A stretch of DNA of 64,000 nt from Firmicutes bacterium UBA3930 (GCA_002385885.1 DGEI01000013.1:1-64000), one strand, 5' to 3'; positions 47,215-56,721 are shown, counted from the stretch's first letter. Numbers and translations are program-made. The notes: generated by a model from the letters alone, not told the origin.

Positions 47215-47643
47215 GTGAGAATTCTTGGTTTGGATATAGGGGATAAGCGCATTGGTGTGGCTGTAAGCGATCATATGGGCTGGACCGCTCAAGGACTGCA
47301 AACTATAGAGAATACCGGAAAAAGCGCCGTTCATGCAAAACTGCAAACAATTATCGATGAGTATAAGCCCGATAAAATCATTATTGGCCTGCCTCTTAAT
47401 ATGAATGGTTCTGAAGGATACAGGGCGGAAGCAGTAAAGCGGTTTGGCCAGGCCTTAGAGTCCATTTATTCAGGAGAGATAGTATATTGGGATGAAAGGC
47501 TTACTACCGTATCAGCTCACCGGGTAATGATCGACGGAGGTGTAAGAAGGGAAAAAAGAAAGAAGAAGGTCGATCAAATAGCAGCTATCCTTATACTTCA
47601 GAGCTATCTTGATTTTTATAATAATACAAGGAAAGAAGGTTAA
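47215..47643 (+). CDS. ruvX: Putative pre-16S rRNA nuclease / Holliday junction resolvase-like RuvX (YqgF)
   Basis: 142-residue RNase H-like nuclease of the YqgF family, implicated in 16S rRNA 5' maturation. LGLDIGDKRIGVAVSD holds the first catalytic aspartate, IIIGLPLNMNGSEG the glycine/proline loop, WDERLTTVSAHR the second acidic site and DQIAAILILQSYLD the third. GTG start at 47215 after GGGAGG. Next gene (DUF1292) begins four bases after its stop. Confidence 0.95.
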   Translation: MRILGLDIGDKRIGVAVSDHMGWTAQGLQTIENTGKSAVHAKLQTIIDEYKPDKIIIGLPLNMNGSEGYRAEAVKRFGQALESIYSGEIVYWDERLTTVSAHRVMIDGGVRREKRKKKVDQIAAILILQSYLDFYNNTRKEG

Positions 47644-47647
47644 TATT

Positions 47648-47932
47648 ATGGAAATAAACGACAATATTATAGAGCTTATTGATGAAAATGATAATGTCAC
47701 AAGGTTTGAACACCTTCTCACATTGGATTACGACGGCAATGAGTACATAATAATAACGCCGTTGGAGCCAATGGATGGTTTTGAGGAGGATACGGTTGTC
47801 ATTCTTCGCGTAGAACAGGATGATAATGGAGACGATATATTTGTTCCCATCGAAGACGAAGATGAACTGGATGAGGTATATGAGGCTTTTGTCCAGTTCG
47901 TAGAAGAAGCAGAAGATGATGTCGAAAACTAA
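47648..47932 (+). CDS. DUF1292 family protein (YrzB-like)
   Basis: 94-residue, very acidic soluble protein. Family features visible are IIELIDENDNVTRFEHLLTLDYDGNEYIIITPLE and the ending EDELDEVYEAFVQFVEEAED. It matches the small YrzB/DUF1292 protein that follows ruvX in many Firmicutes. Function unknown. The ATG at 47648 lies eight bases after AAGGAAAGAAGG; an upstream in-frame start overlaps ruvX and is not conserved. A terminator follows. Confidence 0.88.
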   Translation: MEINDNIIELIDENDNVTRFEHLLTLDYDGNEYIIITPLEPMDGFEEDTVVILRVEQDDNGDDIFVPIEDEDELDEVYEAFVQFVEEAEDDVEN

Positions 47933-47982
47933 AAATGATTCAGAATAAAAAATTTTATATGTGAAGTTTGAATGAAGTACCT

Positions 47983-48009
47983 AAAAAAGCGCATTTTGCG
48001 CTTTTTTTA
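47983..48009 (+). terminator. Intrinsic terminator after the alaS-ruvX cluster
   Basis: AAAAAAGCGC, loop ATTTT, GCGCTTTTTTT. It separates the cluster from the flagellar operon. Confidence 0.92.
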
Positions 48010-48072
48010 TTTTTCTGATTAAAAATAATATATTTGCTTATATAGAATATAAAAGAGGATTTCATAAACTTA

Positions 48073-48079
48073 TGTCGAA
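48073..48079 (+). promoter_or_regulatory. Spo0A box match upstream of flgB
   Basis: TGTCGAA, an exact match to the 0A-box core of Spo0A, 41 bases before the flgB start. Spo0A control of motility would suit a spore former, but a seven-base motif can occur by chance. Confidence 0.35.
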
Positions 48080-48119
48080 ATAATGTGGTTAAATGTAGAA
48101 ATTAAGGGAGGAAATAAAT

Positions 48120-48527
48120 TTGTTCGGGAAGCTTTTTTCGAAAACCCAGTTTTTAGAAAAAGCTTTGGATGCTGCCTGGCTAAGAAATAAGGTAATATCC
48201 CACAATATTGCCAATGCAGATACACCGGGTTATAAAAAATACCAGGTCAGCTTTGAAGATGAGCTTAAAGCGGCAATGGCAAGCAGCATTAAAGGGAAAA
48301 AAACAAGAAGCAAGCATATGGATATCGGAGCTGGTTCCATAAATGATGTAACGCCGAGGATAGAGCGTTCAGATTTTACCAAAATGCGGGTTGATGAAAA
48401 CAATGTTGATATGGATGTGGAAATGGCAAATCTGGCAAAGAATACAATTATCTACAACGCTCTTGTTCAAAAAATCTCCGGTGAATTTCAAAGAATAAAG
48501 AACGTAATCAATGAAGGAAGGAGGTAA
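48120..48527 (+). CDS. flgB: Flagellar basal-body rod protein FlgB
   Basis: Proximal rod component exported by the flagellar type III system. 135 residues. LRNKVISHNIANADTPGYKKYQVSFEDEL is the N-terminal rod signature; the C-terminal helix (NNVDMDVEMANLAKNTIIYNALVQKI) completes it. TTG start at 48120 after GGGAGG. First of the three-gene flgB-flgC-fliE block. Confidence 0.96.
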   Translation: MFGKLFSKTQFLEKALDAAWLRNKVISHNIANADTPGYKKYQVSFEDELKAAMASSIKGKKTRSKHMDIGAGSINDVTPRIERSDFTKMRVDENNVDMDVEMANLAKNTIIYNALVQKISGEFQRIKNVINEGRR

Positions 48528-48533
48528 TTTGCA

Positions 48534-48968
48534 TTGTTCAGGGCATTTGATATCAGCGCCTCAGCGCTTACCATGAATAAACTGCGCATGGATACAATCG
48601 CACAAAACATAGCAAATGCGCAGACCACCAGAACCGCTGACGGCCAGCCGTACAGAAGAAAGGTAGTGGTAGTCGGGGAGAAAGAATTTGCCAAATCATT
48701 TTCCCAATACCTTGCCGAGAGCGGCGTCAGATTTTCAGGAAGCGGTGTAAAAGCAGTCCGAATTCAACCGGATCCATCCCCATACAAAAGAGTCTATGAT
48801 CCCGGCCACCCGGATGCTGACGAAGAAGGCTATGTGTTGATGCCAAATGTTGATACTACCAGGGAAATAGTGGATATGATATCAGCCACCAGATCATATG
48901 AAGCTAATGTTACAGCTTTTAATGCTTCAAAAAGTCTGGCTATGAAAGCTTTGGAGATCGGGCGGTAG
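48534..48968 (+). CDS. flgC: Flagellar basal-body rod protein FlgC
   Basis: Rod protein, 144 residues. ISASALTMNKLRMDTIAQNIANAQTTRTADGQPYRRK and the C-terminal VDTTREIVDMISATRSYEANVTAFNASK are family signatures. TTG start with AAGGAGGTAAT nine bases upstream. It directly follows flgB. Confidence 0.96.
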   Translation: MFRAFDISASALTMNKLRMDTIAQNIANAQTTRTADGQPYRRKVVVVGEKEFAKSFSQYLAESGVRFSGSGVKAVRIQPDPSPYKRVYDPGHPDADEEGYVLMPNVDTTREIVDMISATRSYEANVTAFNASKSLAMKALEIGR

Positions 48969-48992
48969 AACGGTTAGAAAGGATGTTCAGAT

Positions 48993-49289
48993 ATGAGAGT
49001 TAATCCGGCTTTATTATCCCGCAGCATAAATAACAGGGCAGAAGATAAAACCGATAATAATACAGCAGCAACATCATTTGGCGATATCTTAAAACAGGCT
49101 ATAAACAGCGTTAACGAATTACAAAAGATTAATGCGCATAATAATTACCTATTATCAGCAGGGCAAATAGAGAATATACATAATGTTATGATAGATGCCG
49201 AAAAAGCGGATATTGCCCTACAATTCACCATTCAAGTCAGGAATAAGGTCCTGGATGCATATCAGGAAATAATGCGGATGCAAATTTAA
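48993..49289 (+). CDS. fliE: Flagellar hook-basal body complex protein FliE
   Basis: Joins the MS ring to the rod. 98 residues. The C-terminal helices INSVNELQ and IHNVMIDAEKADIALQFTIQVRNKVLDAYQEIMRMQI are typical. ATG at 48993 after AAAGGATG. A 242-base gap follows before fliF, where the operon may restart. Confidence 0.95.
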   Translation: MRVNPALLSRSINNRAEDKTDNNTAATSFGDILKQAINSVNELQKINAHNNYLLSAGQIENIHNVMIDAEKADIALQFTIQVRNKVLDAYQEIMRMQI

Positions 49290-49366
49290 GAACTGATAAA
49301 ACATAATTTGTTCAATTAACAGTGGCCTTTTTTATATTCAGTATTATATGTAATATTTGTCCAAAA

Positions 49367-49413
49367 TGTCGAATTTTGGGGATTATCGCTAAGTTGCAAA
49401 AAAATAGGTCGAA
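49367..49413 (+). promoter_or_regulatory. Two Spo0A-box-like sites between fliE and fliF
   Basis: TGTCGAA (49367-49373, exact) and GGTCGAA (49407-49413, one mismatch), 40 bases apart, so on the same helix face. The 242-base gap otherwise shows AT-rich sequence with possible promoter elements and no gene. Confidence 0.35.
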
Positions 49414-49531
49414 ATATAGGAAAAAAGGCTGATTCATATATTAGTGATTTAGTATAAAATTAACTATTGGTATATAGTAAACATAAGGAATATTCTGGTA
49501 TATAACGGGTTAATATGAAAGCGAGGATGAC

Positions 49532-51070
49532 ATGGCTTCATCACTGACTGCTATAAAGCAGCAATTAAATCAATACTGGGATAAATTGAACGATACTCAG
49601 AAGAGAATTTATATCACAGTTATTATCGCTTTAATTATAGTTGTTATCATTTCCGCTTTTCTGCTGTCCAGGGAAGATCTTGTCGTATTATACAGCGGGT
49701 TAAACAGCCAGGAGGCGGCAGAGATATATTCCAGGTTAAAAGAAATGGGTGTACAACCCAGGATTGAAGGCGCTTCCACCATACTGGTTCCAAAAAACAA
49801 AGAAGCTGAAATAAGAATGCAGCTTGCCTCAGAAGGATATCCGCGCTCCGGTTTTAATTACGATATACTGTTTGATAACAGCAGCTTCGGGCAGACCAGC
49901 GATGAGAAAAGGCTTCTGCAAGTTATCCAGCTTCAGGAACGGTTAAGCCAATCCATTCGCTTTCTGGAGGGAGTGGATGACGCCGTTGTCACTATAGCAA
50001 TGCCTGAATCGGATAGTTTTGTTATTAAAAGCCGGGAAATTCCGGTTACAGCATCAGTTATAATAAAAGCAAAGCCCGGCTACACAATTACTGCCCGACA
50101 GGCAAACAATATAATCCATCTGGTAGCCAAAAGTGTTCCTGGCCTTAAAGACGAGAATATCACGATTATTGACACAAACATGAACGTTCTGAGCCGGAAT
50201 TCAAACGATGACAGCCAGGAAGTAAGCAGCCAGTTTGATTTGGAAAACCTTGTTGAAGAACGGGTTAAGAAACAGATAATTGATCTGTTGGAACCGGTTT
50301 TCGGATACAAAAAGGTAGTAGCAACCGTCAATGTAAAGTTGAACTTCGACAAAAAACTAAGAGAATCCGTGACATTCGAACCTGTTACCGATGAAGATGG
50401 AATAATTGCCAGCAGAGAGGTATTAAGGGAAAAAGTAAGAAATGCTGCTGCTGAAGGAGCGGCAGGAGAACCGTCCAACACACCGGAATACCCTGAAATT
50501 GAACAGGGCGAAAACAGTTCTTATGACAAAAGCCATGAAATCATTAACTATGAGATAAATGAGATAAAAGAGACTATAGAAGAGCAGCATGGAAAAGTTG
50601 AAGATCTTTCAATCTCCGTAATCATTGACAATGAAGCATTGGACCAGCAGATTCTGCAGCAGGTAAAAGAACTGCTGGCAACTGCTATAGGAACGGATCT
50701 TCCGAGAATAACTGTTCATAGTATGAAATTTGATACTTCATTCCAGGATAAACTTCTTGACGGATTTGAAAAACGGAGAGACGGTACCTGGCTGATGACT
50801 GGTATAATTCCATTTTTACTGGCAGGCACAGCAGTTTTAGTTATTGCTTTAATAATTATATGGATACGAATGCGCCGTGCCCGTGCTCAAGCGGCCGCAG
50901 CTCAGGAGCTTTTAGCAGAAGCAGCACAAAGAGAACAGAAGCCGGAAATGCCGGAGTTGGATATAAGCACTGAAGATCAGAATCAATTCAGACAGCAGGT
51001 TGAAAGATTGATTACTCAGCAGCCGGATGCCGTGGCCCAGCTGCTGCGAAACTGGCTTAGCGAAGAGTAG
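49532..51070 (+). CDS. fliF: Flagellar M-ring protein FliF
   Basis: Forms the MS ring in the membrane. 512 residues. Two membrane helices, about 27-45 and 426-448, flank the periplasmic-side ring-building motifs (VVLYSGLNSQEAAEIYSRLKEMGV; IQLQERLSQSIRFLEGVDDAVV; AKPGYTITARQANNIIHLVAKSVPGL). The C-terminal tail (residues 490-512) is the FliG-binding region. The ATG at 49532 lies after GCGAGGATG. It probably starts a second transcription unit. Confidence 0.96.
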   Translation: MASSLTAIKQQLNQYWDKLNDTQKRIYITVIIALIIVVIISAFLLSREDLVVLYSGLNSQEAAEIYSRLKEMGVQPRIEGASTILVPKNKEAEIRMQLASEGYPRSGFNYDILFDNSSFGQTSDEKRLLQVIQLQERLSQSIRFLEGVDDAVVTIAMPESDSFVIKSREIPVTASVIIKAKPGYTITARQANNIIHLVAKSVPGLKDENITIIDTNMNVLSRNSNDDSQEVSSQFDLENLVEERVKKQIIDLLEPVFGYKKVVATVNVKLNFDKKLRESVTFEPVTDEDGIIASREVLREKVRNAAAEGAAGEPSNTPEYPEIEQGENSSYDKSHEIINYEINEIKETIEEQHGKVEDLSISVIIDNEALDQQILQQVKELLATAIGTDLPRITVHSMKFDTSFQDKLLDGFEKRRDGTWLMTGIIPFLLAGTAVLVIALIIIWIRMRRARAQAAAAQELLAEAAQREQKPEMPELDISTEDQNQFRQQVERLITQQPDAVAQLLRNWLSEE

Positions 51071-51081
51071 GGAGGTGCAGT

Positions 51082-52095
51082 ATGGCAAGAGTAAGGGGTG
51101 CGCTGACAGGACGGGAAAAGGCCGCAATTCTTCTCATTGCCCTTGGTAAGGAAAGGGCATCCCAGATATATAAACACCTGACCGAGGATGAAATTGAACA
51201 GTTAACGCTGGAGATTGCCAATCTCTCCAGAGTAGACTCTGACATCAAAAACCAGGTAATTGAAGAGTTTTACCAGCTTTGTCTAGCCCAGAATTACATA
51301 GCCGAAGGCGGCATTGTATATGCCAGGGAAATACTGGAGAGGGCTTTGGGAAGCCAGAAGGCTCTTGAGATTATAAACAGGCTGACTTCATCTTTACAGG
51401 TACGGCCCTTTGATTTTGTAAGAAAAGCCGAGCCCTCGCAAATTTTAAATTTTATCCAGAATGAACATCCCCAGACTATTGCTTTGATACTGGCATATTT
51501 ACAGCCTCAGCAATCGGCTGCGATTATTTCTTCGCTGCCCCAGGAAAAGCAGGTTGATGTAGCAACCAGAATAGCCTTAATGGATAGAACGTCTCCCGAT
51601 GTTATTAAGGAAGTAGAAAGGATACTCGAGAAAAAGCTGTCTTCCATGCTTACCACGGATTTTACCAACGCCGGCGGTGTACAGGCGCTGGTTGATATAC
51701 TGTTGTCGGTAGATCGCGGTACCGAAAAATACATAATGGAGAATCTTGAACTCAGAGACAGTGAATTGGCTGAAGAAATACGACAGAGGATGTTCGTATT
51801 TGAAGATATAGTTACCCTGGATAATCGTTCCATACAGAGATTTCTGCGTGAGGTCGACAATAACGATCTTATACTGGCATTGAAAGGCGCCAGTGAAGAA
51901 GTCAGCCGGGTTATATTTGCAAACATGTCAAAACGTTTACAGGATATGATCAAAGAAGATATGGAATACCTGGGGCCGGTACGTCTAAGGGATGTTGAAA
52001 ACGCACAGCAGAGAATTGTAAATATCATAAGGCAGCTTGAAGAAGCCGGTGAAATAATTATATCACGCGGAGGCGGTGACGAGATCATTGTCTAA
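51082..52095 (+). CDS. fliG: Flagellar motor switch protein FliG
   Basis: Rotor protein that meets the stator. 337 residues. N-domain LTGREKAAILLIALGKERASQIYKHL, middle domain with NEHPQTIALILAYLQPQQSAAIISSLP (EHPQ motif) and C-domain with MFVFEDIVTLDNRSIQRFLREVDNNDLILALKGA (torque helix). ATG at 51082 after GGGAGGTG. It ends overlapping the fliH 5' end. Confidence 0.97.
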   Translation: MARVRGALTGREKAAILLIALGKERASQIYKHLTEDEIEQLTLEIANLSRVDSDIKNQVIEEFYQLCLAQNYIAEGGIVYAREILERALGSQKALEIINRLTSSLQVRPFDFVRKAEPSQILNFIQNEHPQTIALILAYLQPQQSAAIISSLPQEKQVDVATRIALMDRTSPDVIKEVERILEKKLSSMLTTDFTNAGGVQALVDILLSVDRGTEKYIMENLELRDSELAEEIRQRMFVFEDIVTLDNRSIQRFLREVDNNDLILALKGASEEVSRVIFANMSKRLQDMIKEDMEYLGPVRLRDVENAQQRIVNIIRQLEEAGEIIISRGGGDEIIV

Positions 52096-52828
52096 AATAT
52101 TTAAATCCAATGAAATACTTATAAATAACAGCAACAGATATATGTTAAAAAATGGAATCAGCTCTGATTCTGTTAAAGGAAGCTGCGGTCAGAAATTGAG
52201 AGTGGTCAAAGAAGGCTCATATGAGCATCATAACAAATTATTGGAAACAGTTGATAAAGAGGCTGAAAAATTGTTGGCTCAGGCTGAAAAAAAAGCCGGT
52301 TCCCTTGTTGATAATGCCATACGTAAAGCACAGCAGATAAAACAAAAAGCTCAGGAGGAAGGATACGAAGCCGGATTAAAGGAAGGTACAAGAAAAGCCC
52401 AACAGCTTTTTTTTGATGAGCTTCAGGAGGTCCAAAGATTAAAGAGCGAAATTCTCGGGGAACGGGAAAAACTTTACTATCAGTTTGAGCGGGATCTGGT
52501 AAATTTGGCAATGGACATAGCAAAAAAGGTTATATACAACCGGTTGCATCATGATGATGAAGCGTTAAGGAGTGTAATAGAATCGACACTGCAAAAAGTG
52601 CAGGGTAAAGCAAAGGTAAAACTTCGAATCAGTGCAGATGATCAGCAGAGAATAGAATATTTAAAAGAAGAATTTATGTCCAAACTGCAGCAGATTGAAG
52701 ATATTGAAATCGTGGGCGATCCCCATTTAGCCGCCGGCAGCTGCATTGTTGAAACCGAAAACGGCATAGTTGACGGAAGCGCGCAAACCCGTATTAAAGA
52801 AATCGAAATGGCTTTAAGCGGAGGATGA
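52088..52828 (+). CDS. fliH: Flagellar assembly protein FliH
   Basis: Regulator of the FliI ATPase in the export apparatus. 246 residues. A charged N-terminus, long coiled coil (KEAEKLLAQAEKKAGSLVDNAIRKAQQIKQKAQEEGYEAGLKEG) and the C-terminal VNLAMDIAKKVI...DPHLAAGSCIVETENGIVDGS region are typical. I favour the TTG at 52088, giving MSKIFKSNE, the usual type of FliH start; a GTG at 52076 is only two bases from GGAGG. Confidence 0.9.
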   Translation: MSKIFKSNEILINNSNRYMLKNGISSDSVKGSCGQKLRVVKEGSYEHHNKLLETVDKEAEKLLAQAEKKAGSLVDNAIRKAQQIKQKAQEEGYEAGLKEGTRKAQQLFFDELQEVQRLKSEILGEREKLYYQFERDLVNLAMDIAKKVIYNRLHHDDEALRSVIESTLQKVQGKAKVKLRISADDQQRIEYLKEEFMSKLQQIEDIEIVGDPHLAAGSCIVETENGIVDGSAQTRIKEIEMALSGG

Positions 52829-52829
52829 T

Positions 52830-54149
52830 ATGGGCAGAGGTATTTCGCTTGAGAAATACAGGGGAATCCTGAATCAGACAGAGGTAGTTAAATGTATTGG
52901 GCAGGTAGCTATAGTCATAGGGCTTACGATAGAAGCTGAAGCGCCTTCCGGAGAGATCGGCGAAATATGTTATATATACAATATAGATGAAACTTCATAT
53001 ATACAGGCGGAAATAGTTGGGTTCAGGGACGATCGGATTTTGCTGATGCCTTACGGTGACCTCGAAGGAATCGGGCCGGGAAGTAAGGTACTGCTTACAA
53101 ACAGAAAATTTATGGTATCCGTTGGCTTAGGCTTAATAGGAAGAATACTGGACGGTTTTGGGAATCCGCTTGACGGGAAGGGGCATGTGGAAGCCCAGGA
53201 ATGGACAACCCTCAGCAATATGCCACCACATCCTCTGAACCGGCAGCGTATACAAACCCCTCTGGTATTGGGGATCAGGGCCATAGACGGTTTGCTTACC
53301 TGCGGTCGGGGGCAGAGGTTAGGGATTTTTTCAGGAAGCGGTGTGGGCAAAAGCACGCTTCTTGGCATGATCGCGCGCAACACCCGGGCGGATGTCAATG
53401 TTATTGCGCTAATAGGCGAAAGAGGGCGTGAAGTCAGGGAATTCATTGAAAAAGATTTGAAAGAAGAAGGGCTGCAGCGTTCGGTACTGGTTGTTGCGAC
53501 ATCGGACCAGCCTCCCCTGGTGCGTTTAAGAGCTGCTTTTGTTGCCACGGCTATAGCTGAATTTTTCAGGAGCCGGGGTATGGATACATTGTTAATGATG
53601 GATTCCTTAACCCGGTTTGCCATGGCCCAGCGGGAAATAGGCCTGGCCATTGGGGAGCCGCCCGTTTCCAGGGGTTATCCTCCGTCGGTGTATTCGATTC
53701 TGCCCAAGCTGCTGGAGAGGGTAGGCCGCAGTGAAAAAGGCTCTATTACAGGATTATATACCGTACTCGTAGACGGCGATGATTTTAACGAACCTGTAAG
53801 CGATGCCGCCAGGGGTATACTGGACGGGCACATAGTGCTGTCAAGGGATCTGGCCAACCGGAATCATTACCCGGCCATCGATGTGCTAAGCAGCGTAAGC
53901 AGGCTGATGCCGGACATTGTAAGCACAGAGCATTACCAGGCGGCAGCAAGGATAAAAACCCTTATGGCTGAATATACGGAGGCGAGGGATCTTATTAACA
54001 TCGGGGCTTACCGGCGGGGAAGCAATCCGGATATTGATAAGGCAATCGAGAAGATGCCGGAAATAAACAAATTTTTGCAGCAAACGGTTGGTGATATGAC
54101 AGATTTTGACGATACCTGCCAACGTTTATATAGAATAGCAAACTCATAA
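52830..54149 (+). CDS. fliI: Flagellum-specific ATP synthase FliI
   Basis: ATPase energising flagellar export. 439 residues. Walker A SGSGVGKST near residue 168, ALIGERGREVREF, Walker B TLLMMDSLTRFAMAQREIGLAIGEPP, and GSNPDIDKAIEKMPEI near the end. ATG at 52830 after GCGGAGG; it begins one base after the fliH stop codon. Confidence 0.98.
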   Translation: MGRGISLEKYRGILNQTEVVKCIGQVAIVIGLTIEAEAPSGEIGEICYIYNIDETSYIQAEIVGFRDDRILLMPYGDLEGIGPGSKVLLTNRKFMVSVGLGLIGRILDGFGNPLDGKGHVEAQEWTTLSNMPPHPLNRQRIQTPLVLGIRAIDGLLTCGRGQRLGIFSGSGVGKSTLLGMIARNTRADVNVIALIGERGREVREFIEKDLKEEGLQRSVLVVATSDQPPLVRLRAAFVATAIAEFFRSRGMDTLLMMDSLTRFAMAQREIGLAIGEPPVSRGYPPSVYSILPKLLERVGRSEKGSITGLYTVLVDGDDFNEPVSDAARGILDGHIVLSRDLANRNHYPAIDVLSSVSRLMPDIVSTEHYQAAARIKTLMAEYTEARDLINIGAYRRGSNPDIDKAIEKMPEINKFLQQTVGDMTDFDDTCQRLYRIANS

Positions 54150-54178
54150 GTTTCTTTATTTATGAAGGGATGCTGATT

Positions 54179-54637
54179 ATGGGTAGGTTTAAGTTTTCCC
54201 TGGAAGCAGTCTTAAAAGTAAATAATCTGAAGAAAAAGCAGGCTGAAACCGAGTTTACCCGTGCCAAAGAGTATCTGGATCAGCAATACCGGGTTCTTTC
54301 CGATATGCAAAAGGAGATGGATTTGATTGCTGCCAATATGGCAAATATGGTGCTCAATGGAACAAAGGTGTATAATTTCAAACTTTATGCCGATTATACA
54401 CAGGCCATGAGGGGCCATATAAAACAACAGGAACAGACAGTAAAACGCGCTGAAAAGCAAGTACAGGACATTATGGCAAGGCTGGTGGATTTAATGAAAA
54501 GGATTAACGTGTTGAACCAGCTTAAAGAAAAGAAATACAGGGAATATATTTTTGAACTAGAGAAAAATCAGCAGAAAATTATTGATGAGTTTACCGGATT
54601 TAAAGTATATCGGCAAGGTGGATTATTACATGGCTAA
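54179..54637 (+). CDS. fliJ: Flagellar export protein FliJ
   Basis: 152-residue, largely coiled-coil chaperone/ATPase stalk protein of the export system. MGRFKFSLEAVLKVNNLKKKQAETEF is the typical opening. I chose the ATG at 54179, nine bases after AAGGG; the ATG at 54170 abuts that site. Its last eight bases overlap the next gene. Confidence 0.9.
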   Translation: MGRFKFSLEAVLKVNNLKKKQAETEFTRAKEYLDQQYRVLSDMQKEMDLIAANMANMVLNGTKVYNFKLYADYTQAMRGHIKQQEQTVKRAEKQVQDIMARLVDLMKRINVLNQLKEKKYREYIFELEKNQQKIIDEFTGFKVYRQGGLLHG

Positions 54638-55247
54638 ACAGAACATAAACTCAAACAAAAAAAGTAAAAAGTCGATTGCAGGAATTATCATAATTGTTAT
54701 TATCCTTTTTATTATTGTTGCAGCAGGATTATTGTACTTATTTGATCTTTGGCATCTGTTTGGTATCGATGCAGATTCTCGTATCGGTGAATTTAAGAAC
54801 GCATTAACTTCGATATTTTATCAATCGACCGGAAAGGCCGAAGATGCTTTTGCCGAGGAGTATGCCAGGATAGAAAAGGAATGGAAGAATATCGAAAATG
54901 AGAAAGCAAGATTGAAAATGATAGAAAGTGAGTTAGCCAGCCTGAAACAAGACCTGGAAAGCAAACAGCAGGAGCTGGAACAGAAGGAAAGCGAACTGCA
55001 GCAAAAAGAACAGGAAATTGATGAAATGCACAATATACTGTCAACCCGGATTGATGATATAAAACAAATAGCCAAGATGTACGAAAACATGGATTCAGAA
55101 CAGGCAGCCCTGGTATTGTCCGAAATAGAGGACAATACCCAAGTCATTCAAATACTAAAGAATATGTCAAGGCAAAAAAGCGCCGAAATATTGGGGCTAA
55201 TGGAACCGAAAAGAGCTGCCGATATAACAAATGTAATGCTTCAATAG
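54630..55247 (+). CDS. YlxF/MotE-like flagellar operon protein
   Basis: 205-residue membrane protein: basic N-terminus, one helix at about residues 17-42, a long glutamate/glutamine-rich coiled coil (about 78-150) and a C-terminal domain (NMDSEQAALVLSEIEDNTQVIQILKNMSRQKSAEILGLMEPKRAADITNVML) resembling the MgtE N-terminal/FliG-middle fold of MotE proteins. Position between fliJ and fliK equals ylxF of Bacillus. A role as a motor or export-gate partner is inferred. ATG at 54630 after AAGGTGG. Confidence 0.82.
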   Translation: MAKQNINSNKKSKKSIAGIIIIVIILFIIVAAGLLYLFDLWHLFGIDADSRIGEFKNALTSIFYQSTGKAEDAFAEEYARIEKEWKNIENEKARLKMIESELASLKQDLESKQQELEQKESELQQKEQEIDEMHNILSTRIDDIKQIAKMYENMDSEQAALVLSEIEDNTQVIQILKNMSRQKSAEILGLMEPKRAADITNVMLQ

Positions 55248-55317
55248 TGTTATACTGCCCTATGGGGCAGATGACAACTCATAGAGACATATCAGAATGA
55301 AAGGAGGTGATCGGCCG

Positions 55318-56706
55318 ATGATAATGGTCATGACACAACATGTGCTGCCCCGGAAAGATGATCCTCCAAAAAGTGTTTCGCCTGATGCACATCCTCATGA
55401 CGAAGGCTGTATGTTTTACGGTTTGCTGGAAAATGCAATGTTGAAGAATACAGAACAAGCCGGTACAGGCACCGCAGATGATGATAATGATAACACCGCC
55501 TGTGGTGTGGTAAACAACCACGGCATAGCAGGCCGGGAAGGTTATATTTTGACTGGCCCGTCTTTTATGTTTTTTGACGGTATGAGTTCTACCAGAGTAA
55601 ATAACGACAGCGCCCAGGAAACGCTGCAAAGTAATATAGCGGCGGCTGTTTCCGGCAGACTGAAAAATTTATCCACAGAACATACTGACTTTACTCAAAC
55701 CGGAATACCTGGTACACAAATGCTCCAGGAGCTTCTTTCAGAATTTCAGGATACCGCACCGGCAGACATAAAGCTTTCTTCCTCACCTGGTGAAACCGTA
55801 TTGATTCAGGAGATAATATCACCGTTTCCTGAGACGCCGCTTTCCGATACCGCACACCTGCACTACCGGACGGATAAGCCTCTGCCTATGACCGCAGCTG
55901 CTGCAGATACAGGTGAAGACGCTGTTTTATCAGTACAAGCCGGACATGAAGCAGGCACGCCAAACACAGGCATTTATCCGGAAGGCCATCCGGCTGACGA
56001 AACACACAGCCTTACCGGAGCAAAGCCGGTTCATAAACAGGATGCCGGCTGGAAGCCGGACGAGGATCCAGGCAATCAGACCAACAGAGGCAGCCCCAAT
56101 GAATTTATATCCGCAGTCAGCACGAACGAGCCGGCAGAAGGCCGGTCCGGCCAATCTGAAAGCAGGCTGCCGGCAAGTCAGGACGGGCAATCCTTCCTCC
56201 GGGATTATATCATGATTAGCAGCAAACAGCTTCAGGAGGACCCGGCTTCCGCCGGATCAGCAGCGGGTCCGGATGACAGCCGGGAAATGATCATCCGGTT
56301 AGCAGAAAAAATCAGCATGCTGACGGACGGTAAACGCTCGGAAATGGAAATCCTGATAAAACCTGAAGAGCTGGGGAGGATCATTTTAAAAGTCGCTTTA
56401 GAAAACGGGGCATTATCGGTTAAAATAACAACCCAGTCCCAACTTGTCAAAAATCTGCTTGAATCAAACCAACGCAATCTGGAATCGCTGCTGGCCCAGG
56501 AAGGTTATGACCTGGCCCGTCTTGATGTAAATGTCGGTGAAATGTACCACCAGTCCCAGTGGGATGATTCCCGGAACACAGCGTGGCCGGGCAGCAGCGC
56601 AAAACCGGAGCTGAAAGCAAATCATACAGAGCGGGTAATCAGCCTAAATGAAGCGTCGATTGTTTATGCCGGCCAGGTGAAAAATCAAATAGATTGTTTT
56701 GCATAA
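55318..56706 (+). CDS. fliK: Flagellar hook-length control protein FliK
   Basis: Ruler that measures hook length and switches export specificity. 462 residues. The first 330 residues are low in conservation and rich in Asp, Ser, Thr, Pro and Gly, as expected of a ruler. The C-terminal domain (about 345-430) has EMEILIKPEELGRIILKVALENGALSVKITTQSQLVKNLLESN. Position between ylxF and flgD supports the call. The ATG at 55318 follows the very strong AAAGGAGGTGAT site; an upstream in-frame ATG precedes that site. Confidence 0.9.
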   Translation: MIMVMTQHVLPRKDDPPKSVSPDAHPHDEGCMFYGLLENAMLKNTEQAGTGTADDDNDNTACGVVNNHGIAGREGYILTGPSFMFFDGMSSTRVNNDSAQETLQSNIAAAVSGRLKNLSTEHTDFTQTGIPGTQMLQELLSEFQDTAPADIKLSSSPGETVLIQEIISPFPETPLSDTAHLHYRTDKPLPMTAAAADTGEDAVLSVQAGHEAGTPNTGIYPEGHPADETHSLTGAKPVHKQDAGWKPDEDPGNQTNRGSPNEFISAVSTNEPAEGRSGQSESRLPASQDGQSFLRDYIMISSKQLQEDPASAGSAAGPDDSREMIIRLAEKISMLTDGKRSEMEILIKPEELGRIILKVALENGALSVKITTQSQLVKNLLESNQRNLESLLAQEGYDLARLDVNVGEMYHQSQWDDSRNTAWPGSSAKPELKANHTERVISLNEASIVYAGQVKNQIDCFA

Positions 56707-56721
56707 GAGAGGAGGGATAGG

